NCBI GenBank assembly: GCA_963773875.1
Contig: CAVZCV010000009.1
Span: 62,001-126,000 of the forward strand
Origin: CAVTYH01 sp963773875
GTDB lineage: Bacteria > Planctomycetota > Planctomycetia > Pirellulales > JADZDJ01
Length of the DNA: 64,000 bases
Direction of reading: 5' to 3'
Shown: positions 19,218 through 27,874 of the stretch, piece after piece
Numbering within the stretch: position 1 is the stretch's first letter
Layout: every line of letters starts with the position of its first letter
Notes under the pieces: generated by a model
The model's input: only the letters and a program-made list of their open reading frames with translations
Database searches by the model: none
What the model was told of the DNA's origin: nothing
Translations under genes and position numbers: made by a program

Positions 19218-20018
19218 ATGTCTAAAGACGATGAACCACAGAAGATAAAGCGTAAAGATTACGATAAGAACCTTCGCAAACTGCAAACGGAGCTTTGTCT
19301 CCTGCAGCAGTGGGTTGTCCAGGAAGGACTGCGAGTTATCGTCGTGTTTGAAGGACGTGATGCCGCGGGAAAAGGTGGCACAATCAAAGCGATTATGGAG
19401 CGGGTCAGTCCACGAGTGTTCAAGCTTGTCGTACTTCCCGCTCCCTCCGATCGCGAGAAAACGCAGATGTACGTTCAACGGTACATGCAGCACTTTCCCG
19501 CAGCGGGAGAAATCGTCGTCTTCGACCGCAGTTGGTACAACCGCGCCGGCGTTGAGTATGTGATGGATTTCTGCACGAAGGAGCAGTACAAAGCATTTGT
19601 TGACAATTGTCCTAAGTTCGAAAATCACGTCATTAAGTCCGGAATCATTCTTATTAAATTCTGGCTCGAGGTCGGGCAGGAAGAGCAACAACGACGTTTC
19701 GAGGCGCATATCGAAGATCCACTTCGCCAATGGAAGCTGAGTCCGATGGATCTCGAATCGTACTCGCGCTGGTACGCGTATTCACGGGCGCGAGACATGA
19801 TGCTCGCGGCGACCGACACGAAAGAATCGCCATGGCACATTGTCCGTTCCGATAATAAGCGGCGGGCGCGCTTGAATTGCATTTCGCATTTGCTGAGCTT
19901 GATACCGTACAAAAAAGTGCGCTGTGAAGAAGTGAAACTGCCCAAGCGATCGCGGAAAGAAGAGTATGACGATATGGCAACGCTGAACGGGCGGACCTTC
20001 GTTCCAGAGATTTACTAA
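19218..20018 (+). CDS. ppk2: polyphosphate kinase 2 (PPK2, one-domain)
   Basis: It transfers phosphate between polyphosphate and nucleotides. Walker A is EGRDAAGKGG (residues about 50-59) and Walker B region is VVFDRSWYNRAGVEYVM (about 100-116); the lid region contains RFEAHIEDPLRQWKLSPMD. The length of 266 residues is that of single-domain PPK2 enzymes. The ATG at 19218 follows GGAG, so an upstream TTG at 19200 is rejected. The 3' end and the sequence after it are duplicated at 20823-20995. A K+ channel gene lies upstream; both could belong to ion/energy homeostasis, but this is only positional. Confidence 0.93.
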   Translation: MSKDDEPQKIKRKDYDKNLRKLQTELCLLQQWVVQEGLRVIVVFEGRDAAGKGGTIKAIMERVSPRVFKLVVLPAPSDREKTQMYVQRYMQHFPAAGEIVVFDRSWYNRAGVEYVMDFCTKEQYKAFVDNCPKFENHVIKSGIILIKFWLEVGQEEQQRRFEAHIEDPLRQWKLSPMDLESYSRWYAYSRARDMMLAATDTKESPWHIVRSDNKRRARLNCISHLLSLIPYKKVRCEEVKLPKRSRKEEYDDMATLNGRTFVPEIY

Positions 20019-20113
20019 ACGACTGCTCAACAGCCGGCCGTTTTGTTTCACTCGCACCGACGTGACCTACAAACCCTCAACCGCAAAATGGTGCACTGAA
20101 ATAAGGTAAACTT
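19939..20113 (+). repeat. ppk2 3' end and trailer, copy 1 of a direct duplication
   Basis: From the last codons of ppk2 through GCAAAATGGTGCAC and ATAAGGTAAACTT, this stretch is repeated at 20823-20995 with moderate divergence. It marks the left edge of a duplicated block surrounding intergenic element A. Confidence 0.75.
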
Positions 20114-20248
20114 CTGAGCATGTGCGTCTCGACGGGCGCGGCTCGCTAAATTATTCCTTCATTTTTCCCATTCCGCACTCCGAACTCCAAATTCCGCACT
20201 TTCCTCATCTTCCCTGCGTCTCCGCGGTTACAAATCTTTTTTGGACTG

Positions 20249-20590
20249 GTCCAAAAAGGCTCTTGACTTTAAATCGCATGTTCACTATTATACGAGTGTC
20301 TGCCTGAGAGTATGGGCTCCGTGACTCGGTCTTTGGCAATTTGAACCAATACAAAAGGGCTTAGGTGTCTCGCGGTCTGCGCACGGCGAAGGAACGCAGA
20401 CACCAAGGCACTCAGGCACTCAGGCACTGGCAGGTGAAAAAACCGGCGCAAACTGTTCGATAGTTGTCGATTGATTTGGGGATCCAAAAGACGAGAGTGA
20501 AATAACTGTGAAAAAACTCAGCGCACAATTGGCAAAGTCGCCTACACAGCGCGACAAGCGCGGTGGAGTTATTTCACTCCGAAACACGCT
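20249..20590 (+). ncRNA. intergenic element, copy A (candidate structured RNA or small mobile element)
   Basis: This stretch is clearly related to 46284-46728. Shared parts in order are: CTAAAAAGGC/CCAAAAAGGC; a TTGAC box; ATCGC.TGTTCAC; TTTGGCAATTTGA; TACAAAA..GG; TAGGTGTCT; GGTCTGCGC; GAGAGTGAAA.AACTGTGAAA; CTACACAG; and a closing TTTCACT..GAAACRCG. A perfect 13-base inverted repeat GAGTGAAATAACT / AGTTATTTCACTC is at 20495-20507 and 20567-20579. An internal hairpin forms between GGTGTCTCGCGGTCTGCG and CGCAGACACC around 20363-20405. Three tandem 8-base units (GGCACTCA) are at 20407-20430. No credible protein is encoded. The conserved pairing suggests an RNA, but a mobile element cannot be excluded. 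Confidence 0.5.
20263..20291 (+). promoter_or_regulatory. sigma70-like promoter of element A
   Basis: TTGACT (20263-20268) and TATTAT (20286-20291) are separated by exactly 17 bases. The same arrangement is kept in copy B (46298-46326), including the ATCGC.TGTTCAC spacer, which argues that it is functional. Confidence 0.65.
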
Positions 20591-20822
20591 TTTCGAGATT
20601 CGGCGGTTTCGACAGACGTTTTCTTCGGAGAATTGTGCCCTGCAGCCCGCCGGAGCTTCACCGCGTTTTTCGCCCCGCGCGATTGGTGCGAGATTTTGCG
20701 GCGTTTTTGAAAAATCGCCAAATCACGGTCGTGACAAAATGTTGGGCCGTGAGCCGAAGGCAGCGGTGGATCGCGCGATATCGCCGGTCTGGATTCAACG
20801 AGCTAATTGCCGCGGACAGCGT

Positions 20823-20995
20823 TCGATCGCGAATAATGGGTATGATGATACTGTGACGTTGAAGGGGCGGAACGTCGTTCCAGAGATTTACTGGCCGACT
20901 GTTCAACCTCCGGACGTTTTGTTGCGCTCGCACCGGCGTGAACTACGATTCCTCGGCCGCAAAATGGTGCACCGATATAAGGTAAACTTTTAAAT
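20823..20995 (+). pseudogene. remnant of a second ppk2 3' end (copy 2 of the duplication)
   Basis: In one frame this reads YDDTVTLKGRNVVPEIY, matching the ppk2 C terminus YDDMATLNGRTFVPEIY, but the stop codon TAA has become TGG and the frame runs on for about 35 codons. The sequence after it also matches the ppk2 trailer (GCAAAATGGTGCACCGATATAAGGTAAACTTT). There is no catalytic domain. An open frame from 20508 to 20993 exists but most of it lies over element A and is not protein-like. Confidence 0.75.
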
Positions 20996-21033
20996 CAATT
21001 TACAATGTAAGCGATTTAGTGGAGCGATATCCC

Positions 21034-22231
21034 ATGTCCACCAAACTGATTTGTCGGCCCGTCCTGCTGCTTTCACCCTGCTTGTTTTTGGGGCTGACGG
21101 CCGGTTGCGAGAAGGCCAGCGCGACGGCTACCGAGCAGCCGGTGCCTAAAGTGACGACGACTGCCGTGATTCAGCAAGAGACCACTGACTACGACGAGTA
21201 CACCGGAAGGACGGAGGCATCAGAGATCGGTCGATATTCACGCACGGGTTTTCGGTTATTTGAAATCGATTGAATTCAAAGACGGCGATTTTGTTAAAGA
21301 AGGCCAGACGCTCTTCACGATCGAGCCAGACGAGTACGACGCCATCAACAAGCAATCGCTTTCGAAGATCGCCGTTTGGGAATCGAAACTTTCCGTGTCG
21401 AAGGCAGATCTTGCCCGTCGCAAGGCAACTATGGAAAAGGCGCCGGGCGCGGTGAGCCGCGAGGAATACGAGCAGTACGCCGCCGCCGTTCAGGAGGCGC
21501 AAGCGAGTTTGGAAGCAGCGAAAGCCGATGCAAATAGAACCGCCATCGATTTGAAATACACCGTTGTGACGGCGCCCATCAGCGGGCGAATCGACCGCGC
21601 CTTTGTTTCGAAAGGCACGCTGCTGACCGGCGGTGCATCGTCAGGAACCTTGCTCACGAAAATTGTCGATGAGCAGCCGATGTATGTCTATTTCGATGTC
21701 GATGAGCGATCGCTGCTGCGCTATATGGGGGAGCGGACCGCATCGCGAGACGCAGCGCCTGGAAGTCTAAGAGATCGAGCGATCGACTGCTTCGTCCGAC
21801 TGGCTAATGAAACAGACTATCCGCACAAAGGCCGGCTCGATTTTATTGAGACCGAAGTAAATTCAGGAACGGGAACTGCCCGACTTCGCGGCGTCTTTGA
21901 AAACAAAAATCGGGAGATGGCCAGCGGCATGTTTGTGCGAGTTCGAGTCCCGGCAAGTAAACCCTATAAAGCGCTGCTCATTCCGGAGCGGGCATTAGCG
22001 ACCGATCAAGACATCAAATTCGTTTACGTCGTCGGCGCCGACGGCGTGGCCAATCGCCGCAGCGTGGAACTTGGCGCACAGCGTGGCGAAATGCGAATCA
22101 TCACGTCGGGCCTTCAGGCGGGCGATCAAGTCATTGTGAAAGGATTGCAGCGAGTACGGCCCGGACAAAAGGTCGAAGCGGCTGTAGAAGCAACCAAAGT
22201 CGCTCAGCGTGCACAACTAATCCGGCAATGA
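21034..22231 (+). CDS. RND efflux periplasmic adaptor (membrane fusion) lipoprotein, frameshift near 21229
   Basis: It would link an inner-membrane RND pump to an outer-membrane channel. A lipoprotein signal ends in LTAGC (lipid-modified Cys at about residue 25). The first segment continues to DEYTGRTEASEI; then the frame changes within GATCGGTCGAT. Removing one G gives VDIHARVFGYLKSIEFKDG, the expected first beta/lipoyl strand. The second segment holds the helical hairpin (residues about 90-160) and the second lipoyl half (YTVVTAPISGRIDRAFVSKG), then beta-barrel and membrane-proximal domains. Total is about 398 residues. GGAG lies 9 bases before the ATG. The pump gene follows after 48 bases. 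No TolC-type gene is nearby. Confidence 0.88.
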
Positions 22232-22279
22232 AATCACGATGGCGTCGGCCTGCGACGGAATAACAGGAGTGGTATTGGC

Positions 22280-25200
22280 ATGGCAAAATTCTTCATTGAG
22301 CGCCCAATTTTCGCGGCGGTAATTTCCGTCCTCATCACGATGGCGGGCGGCATTGCTGTGATGTTGCTGCCGGTCGCGCAGTATCCGGAGATCACTCCAC
22401 CGACGGTGCAAGTCACCTGCAATTATCCCGGCGCCAGTGGAAAAGTCGTGGCGGAGACGGTGGCTGCGCCGATTGAGCAGCAGGTGATCGGCGTGGAAAA
22501 CATGCTCTATATGAGCTCGCAATCCACGAACGATGGCGGATACAACCTCACGGTCACGTTCGAAGTGGGCACGAACTTGGATATGGCCCAGGTGCTCGTG
22601 CAAAACCGCGTGAATTTGGCTCTGCCGACTTTGCCCAGCGAAGTAAAGCAGACCGGCGTCAGCGTTAAAAAGAAGTCGCCCAGTATCTTGCTGGTGGTGA
22701 ATCTTATTTCGCCGAAAGGCACATACGACCAGCTGTATTTAAGCAATTACGCGACGATTCGATTGCGTGATGAGCTGGCGCAAGTGAAGGGCGTCGGCGA
22801 CGTAACGTACCTCGGCCAGCTCGACTACAGCATGCGGGTGTGGCTCGATCCGGATCGAATGGCCGCTCGCGACCTGGCGGCTAGCGATGTCGTGAATGCA
22901 CTCCGCGAGCAGAACATGCAAGTTGCTGCTGGCTCGCTGGGTCGGCCGCCGGTGCCGCAAGGACAATCGTTTCAATACACGTTGAGCACGCTGGGGCGGC
23001 TCGTCGATCCGGCGCAATTTGGCGACATTGTCGTCAAAACCGGCGCCGATGGACGATTGACCCGACTACGCGACTTGGTTAGCGATGTGCGCAAAGTGGA
23101 AGGTGAAACCGTTGGCGGAATTCAATTAGGCGCGAAAAATGAAGATACGTCGTGCAATCTCGACTGGCAAACCATCCATCGGGCTCGCCATTTTTCAGCA
23201 GCCTGGTTCCAACGCGCTGGCCACGGCGGACGGCGTGCGGTCGCGGATGGAGGAACTCAAGGCAAGTTTCCCGCCGGACGTGGAATATTCAATCGTTTAC
23301 GACACGACACCGTTCATCACGGAGTCGATCCACGAAGTTTTTAAGGCACTGCGCGATGCAATCATTCTGGTTGCGATCGTCGTGCTCGCTTTTCTGCAAT
23401 CGTGGCGGGCGACGCTTATTCCACTGATTGCAGTGCCCGTGGCGATCGTCGGCACTTTTGCAGTCATGCTCGGAATGGGGTTCAGCCTCAACAACCTTTC
23501 GTTGTTTGGACTGGTGCTTGCAATCGGCATTGTGGTCGACGACGCGATTGTGGTTGTCGAGGCAGTCGAGCACCATTTGGAGCACGGTTTATCGCCAAAG
23601 GAAGCCGCAATGAAAGCGATGAACGAGGTATCCGGCCCGATCATTGCGATTTCGCTCGTCTTAATGTGTGTGTTCATACCGTGCGCATTCATCACAGGAA
23701 TTACCGGCCAGTTCTTCAGGCAGTTCGCCCTCACGATTGCCGTCTCAACTTTCTTTTCGGCGGTTAACTCGCTGACACTTAGCCCCGCGCTCTCCGCGTT
23801 GCTTTTGAAACCGAAGGATAAACAGCGCGATCCGTTGACCAAGCTGCTCAATCTATGTTTGGGCTGGTTTTTCAAGCTTTTCAATTTCGGCTTTGAAAAG
23901 AGTGCGAACATTTATGCAGCTGGCGTCGGAATGCTGCTCCGACTGAGCGTGATCGTGCTGATAGTTTATGGCGGACTCTTGTACTCTGACCTACTTCGCT
24001 TTTACGCATGTACCCACCGGTTTTATTCCGCCGCAAGATAAAGGATACCTGCTGGTCGACGTGCGGCTGCCCGATTCGGCATCGCTAGAGCGAACACAAG
24101 AGGTGATGGCGCAGATCGAACAAATTGCTTTAGGCAACGGATCGAGCGAAAGCGGGCACGCTGCAGAGGGTGGAATCCATGGCATCGGACACACGATCGC
24201 TATCTCAGGGCAGTCGTTTGTGCAAAACGCGATCGGTTCGAACTACGGTTCAATTTACGTGATCCTCGACGATTTCGATCATCGCCACGGCGCGGATATG
24301 AGTGCGGACGCCATCGCCGCCAAACTTCGTTCGGCCTGCTACCGCGAAGTGCAGGAAGCGTCTGTGGCGGTCTTCGGCGCGCCGGCGGTCGATGGGCTTG
24401 GAAACGCAGGCGGATTCAAAATCATGGTCCGCGACGTCGGCGACTTAGGTTTGGATATGTTGCAAGAAGCCGCGGACGATTTTGCCGCTACTGGGAACGA
24501 GCAACCGGGCATCGTCGGCATGTACAGCGCGTTCCGTTCGCAAACGCCGCAGATGTATGTGAATGTCGACCGCGAGCGTTGCAAGGCGATGAAGGTCCCG
24601 CTGGATCAAGTATTTCTTACGCTGCAGCTTTATCTGGGCGGTTATTACACTAATGACTTCAATCAGTTCGGCCGCACGTGGCAGGTCAATTTACAGGGCG
24701 ATCCGGCCTTTCGCTTGACGCCCGAGCAAGTGCGCCAATTAAAGGTGCGAAATGCGGACGGACAAATGGTGCCGCTGGGTAGCGTCACAGAAATAAGCCC
24801 CGTCGGAGGCCCGGCGCTCGTGATCCGCTACAACGGCGTGACAGCGGCCGCGGTGAATGGTGGATCCTTGCCGGGCGTGAGTTCGGGCACAGTTATTAGC
24901 ACGCTGGACAAAGTTGCGCGAGATGTCCTCCCGCAAGGCATGAATACGCAATGGACGGAACTGACACTGCTCCAAATTCGAGCGGGGAACACTGCAATTA
25001 TTGTGTTCGCATTGGCAGTCGTGCTTGTGTTCCTTGTCCTTGCCGCCCAGTACGAGAGCTTAAGTTTGCCACTGGCCGTGATTCTTGTGGTGCCCATGTG
25101 TCTCTTATGCTCGACCATTGGCGTCGCGCTCGCGGGCATGGATATCAACATTTTCGTGCAGATTGGATTCATCGTGCTCGTGGGGCTGGCCAGCAAGAAC

Positions 25201-25593
25201 GCGATCCTCATCGTGGAATTCGCCAAAGAAAAATCCGCCCATGGTTCACCGCCCCGCGAAGCCGCCATCGAAGCGTGCCGACTGCGGCTGCGGCCGATCA
25301 TCATGACGTCGGCAGCCTTCATTCTGGGGGTGCTACCGCTTGCGCTCGCGGTTGGCGCTGGTGCTGAAATGCGACGCACGCTGGGCATTGCGGTCTTCTC
25401 TGGAATGCTCGGCGTCACGCTGTTCGGGATCTTGCTGACACCTGTGTTCTACTATGTCGTCGTTCGACTCTTTGGGCAGAAGGCGCCGCTCGTCGCAGCG
25501 GGCAGTTCGCACTCAGACGAAGGTGTCATGACGACTAGCAGCGATGGCAAAGCATTTCCATCGCCCCCGAAGTTGGCCGCCAGCGAGCGTTGA
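22280..25593 (+). CDS. RND multidrug efflux permease (AcrB/HAE1 type), two frameshifts
   Basis: It is a proton-driven inner-membrane efflux pump of about 1,104 residues after correction. Segment 1 starts MAKFFIERPIFAAVISVLIT and has the family PQYPEITPP-like signature (AQYPEITPPTVQVTC). The frame shifts at about 23165 (extra T), leading to GKPSIGLAIFQQPGSNALAT. Segment 2 contains the proton-relay motif GIVVDDAIVVVEAVE (the DD pair of helix 4). A second shift near 23980-23988 leads to LTYFAFTHVPTGFIPPQDKG, the usual sequence after helix 7. Segment 3 carries the second porter half and the closing helices (ASKNAILIVEFAKE). It follows the adaptor gene by 48 bases and forms an operon with it. Substrate unknown. 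Confidence 0.92.
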
Positions 25594-25628
25594 GCGTAAC
25601 CTCAATAAAGCGCCGTTAAACATCCGAA

Positions 25629-25642
25629 GTGTCGAAAAGCCG
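25629..25642 (+). repeat. left direct repeat flanking the serine recombinase gene
   Basis: GTGTCGAAAAGCCG. A copy with one change (GTGTCGAAAAGTCG) lies at 26448-26461, on the other side of the recombinase gene and in the same orientation. They could be recombination sites or insertion duplications. Confidence 0.4.
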
Positions 25643-25757
25643 CCGCTCGTGAGAAGTCCCGAAAAATGACCGATTGAGAATCTGGGAAACTTAACCGTTG
25701 TCTTGGGTGTTGAATAGCTTAGACGCTCATCTTTGATTCGCATCGGTTGGAACTTCA

Positions 25758-26354
25758 ATGGTCACGCCTGTTGTAAGCGGTCACTTGGTTGGTTATGCGC
25801 GCGTGAGCACTGACGACCAAGACCTATCGCTTCAGATCGATTCGCTGACCGGCCTTGGCATCGATCAAGCAAACATCTTCACCGAGAAGATCTCGGAAGC
25901 AAAAACGGACTGCCCTCAATTGGATGCTTGTATTGCCAAGTTGCAACAAAGCGATACGCTTGTGGTCTGGCGGCTCGATCGACTCGGTCGCTCCATGCAC
26001 CACTGGGTCCCGCTCATTGAAGATCTGCGTAATCGCGGTGTCGGCTTTCGGTCTGTCAGTGACGGCCTCATCGACACGACGACCCCATCGGGTGAGTTGA
26101 TCTTTCACATCTTCTCGGCCCTCGCCCAGTTCGAGCGTCGATTAATTCAGGAGCGAACGAGGGCTGGCCTTACATCAGCGCGAGCAAGGGGCAGACTCGG
26201 CGGCCGTCCTCCGATCGACCTCGACGAAGCCAAAATGCGGGCTGCAAGAAAGCTGCACGATGATCATACGCTGAACATTGATGACATCTGCAAGACACTC
26301 AACATTTCCAAGTCAACGTACTACCGTTACGTGCAGATGAAGAAAAAGAATTAG
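25758..26354 (+). CDS. small serine recombinase (resolvase/invertase family)
   Basis: The 198-residue protein starts its catalytic domain with GYARVSTDDQDLSLQ (Ser nucleophile in RVST, residue about 17). It has VVWRLDRLGRS (catalytic Arg pair), the ALAQFERRLIQERTRAGL long helix, and a C-terminal helix-turn-helix (ISKSTYYRYVQMKKKN). It cuts and rejoins DNA at short paired sites. The full length and intact motifs suggest activity. The 14-base direct repeats on either side (25629-25642, 26448-26461) might be its sites. No transposase partner is next to it, so it could be a stand-alone resolvase or a remnant of a larger element. Confidence 0.92.
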   Translation: MVTPVVSGHLVGYARVSTDDQDLSLQIDSLTGLGIDQANIFTEKISEAKTDCPQLDACIAKLQQSDTLVVWRLDRLGRSMHHWVPLIEDLRNRGVGFRSVSDGLIDTTTPSGELIFHIFSALAQFERRLIQERTRAGLTSARARGRLGGRPPIDLDEAKMRAARKLHDDHTLNIDDICKTLNISKSTYYRYVQMKKKN

Positions 26355-26447
26355 ACTGGCGGCCATCCTGCCTGCTGGCGACTGCGACTGACGCTTCCGC
26401 GCGTCGCTAAAGTCGTCGATGCGGTAGCTTTCTGGCATAGCGTGGAC

Positions 26448-26461
26448 GTGTCGAAAAGTCG
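26448..26461 (+). repeat. right direct repeat flanking the serine recombinase gene
   Basis: GTGTCGAAAAGTCG, 13 of 14 bases identical to 25629-25642, located 94 bases after the recombinase stop. Confidence 0.4.
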
Positions 26462-26645
26462 TCTCCGCGACTGGCCTGTCATGCGGCGGCCATTCTGGCC
26501 CGAAATCGCGTCATCAATCCAACGATTTTTGCCCTCGCTGGAATGCGCAGTGTCGGAGTCGGTGGATGCGGTCAAAGTAGGTTCGAGTGCGTTTCCGGCT
26601 CACGCCAGCAGAACCTGGAATGCACCGATTGCTCTTGAGAAACGG

Positions 26646-27455
26646 TTATTTGACTTGCTTGCGGCCGACGTATACGAAACGAGACATCCGTCGCTCGCTA
26701 GTCAGACGGTGGACCGTAGCAAGGAACAACTGCAGCCCAGCGAATGTCGCTTCGCCTTCCAGCCGGATCAGCTCGGCCGCCCGCTGCTGTCTGGCATCGT
26801 GCCAGCGGCGGGATACCTCGACTTCGTTTTCCGTGGCATCCTCGGCCCGCACCAATTCGAATCCAGCTTCGCCGATCAGCTGCTCGTTCAGTCCGAGGGG
26901 CCCGAACGCGAAATCGCCGGTCGAACTGCGTGTGGCGAACTCCTCCTTGGTTACCAGGCCGGTCACCACAACTGGGTCTGTGTAGAGCATGCGACCGCCG
27001 GGCCGCAGGACGCGGCTCCACTCCGCGAACAACGAACGACGGTCGAGGATGTGGCACATTACATCCATGCAGACGATTGCGTTGAACGCTTGATCGCAGA
27101 ATGGTAAGCGCTCGCGAACGTCGGCATGTTTGATATCGATCTGGTCGTGCATGCCGGCCTGCTGCACCTGTGTCAGTGCGGCGCGAATGCCCGACTCATT
27201 GAAATCGACTCCGGTGACGCGACAACCGACTTCGCGCGCGAGAAACATCGCCGGGCCGCCGCAACCGCAACCAACATCGAGAACATGGTCAGTCGGGCCC
27301 AAGTCCACGAGTCTGAAGAATCGTCGATATTCGTCCGCAGTCACCCAGCTGCTCTGGCCAAAGTCTTCGCCGTAGGTATCGCGCCGCACCTGTTGCAAAG
27401 CGTGCGTGGCGAAATTGGCGTAGGCCGTCTCGTAAAGATCCACGGATCGAGACAT
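26646..27455 (-). CDS. class I SAM-dependent methyltransferase
   Basis: About 269 residues with the SAM-binding motif I VLDVGCGCGGPAMFLAREVG (residues about 56-75), followed by acidic VTGVDFNESGI, motif II-like IVCMDVMCHI and LRPGGRMLYTDPVVV. The pattern is that of the UbiE/Methyltransf_11 group acting on small molecules. The ATG at 27455 has GGAGG about 6 bases upstream and is preferred over the ATG at 27473. It sits alone between the recombinase and the dockerin/PEP-CTERM fragment. Substrate is unknown. Confidence 0.85.
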   Translation of the reverse strand: MSRSVDLYETAYANFATHALQQVRRDTYGEDFGQSSWVTADEYRRFFRLVDLGPTDHVLDVGCGCGGPAMFLAREVGCRVTGVDFNESGIRAALTQVQQAGMHDQIDIKHADVRERLPFCDQAFNAIVCMDVMCHILDRRSLFAEWSRVLRPGGRMLYTDPVVVTGLVTKEEFATRSSTGDFAFGPLGLNEQLIGEAGFELVRAEDATENEVEVSRRWHDARQQRAAELIRLEGEATFAGLQLFLATVHRLTSERRMSRFVYVGRKQVK

Positions 27456-27649
27456 GCGTTCCTCCGCGTTCATGCAATATAACCGAGCGGTGGAAGCTTA
27501 CGCATCTAGATCGAGAGTTTTTCAGCGTCGCACGTTCCTACTCGGCATCGTGCCGCATTCTAGCCCAGTCCGTCGACCATGTCGCCTTTCCGCACAACGC
27601 CCGCGACTATTACGGTAGCGGAAGCTGCAGACAACATGAGTCGCTTCCT

Positions 27650-27844
27650 TGGACTGGCGATCTCATTGCAATTGGCGATTTAAACGGCGATGGCCGCGTA
27701 ACGAATAGCGATATTCAATCGCTGTTGGACATGGTCGCCACTTCGGGAAACGGTGCGGCCAGTTCTGTGCCGGAACCACCCTCTGCGCTGCTGGTTTGCA
27801 TATCATCGATCGCACTGCATGGTCGATTACGGTCACGCCGATAA
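27650..27844 (+). pseudogene. orphan C-terminal tail: dockerin-like repeat plus PEP-CTERM sorting signal
   Basis: One plus-strand frame reads IGDLNGDGRVTNSDIQSLLD (a calcium-binding dockerin/EF-hand type repeat with DxNxDG). It is followed by a linker and VPEPPSALLVCISSIALHG, then RLRSRR and a stop at 27842-27844. This is the exact end architecture of exosortase-sorted planctomycete proteins: VPEP motif, hydrophobic helix, arginine cluster. No start codon or recognisable upstream domain is in frame, so it is the remnant of a deleted gene. It faces the giant surface-protein gene tail-to-tail. Confidence 0.7.
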
Positions 27845-27874
27845 TTTGCAATCCGCCGACTCGCACTTGCCGCG

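Noticed and set aside
20508..20993. 161-codon protein gene
   Set aside because: It covers element A and the ppk2 remnant; only the last part resembles a protein and that part is the degraded ppk2 tail.
21941..21960. tRNA T-loop-like GTTCGAGTCCC
   Set aside because: It is inside the efflux adaptor gene and has no acceptor or anticodon arms.
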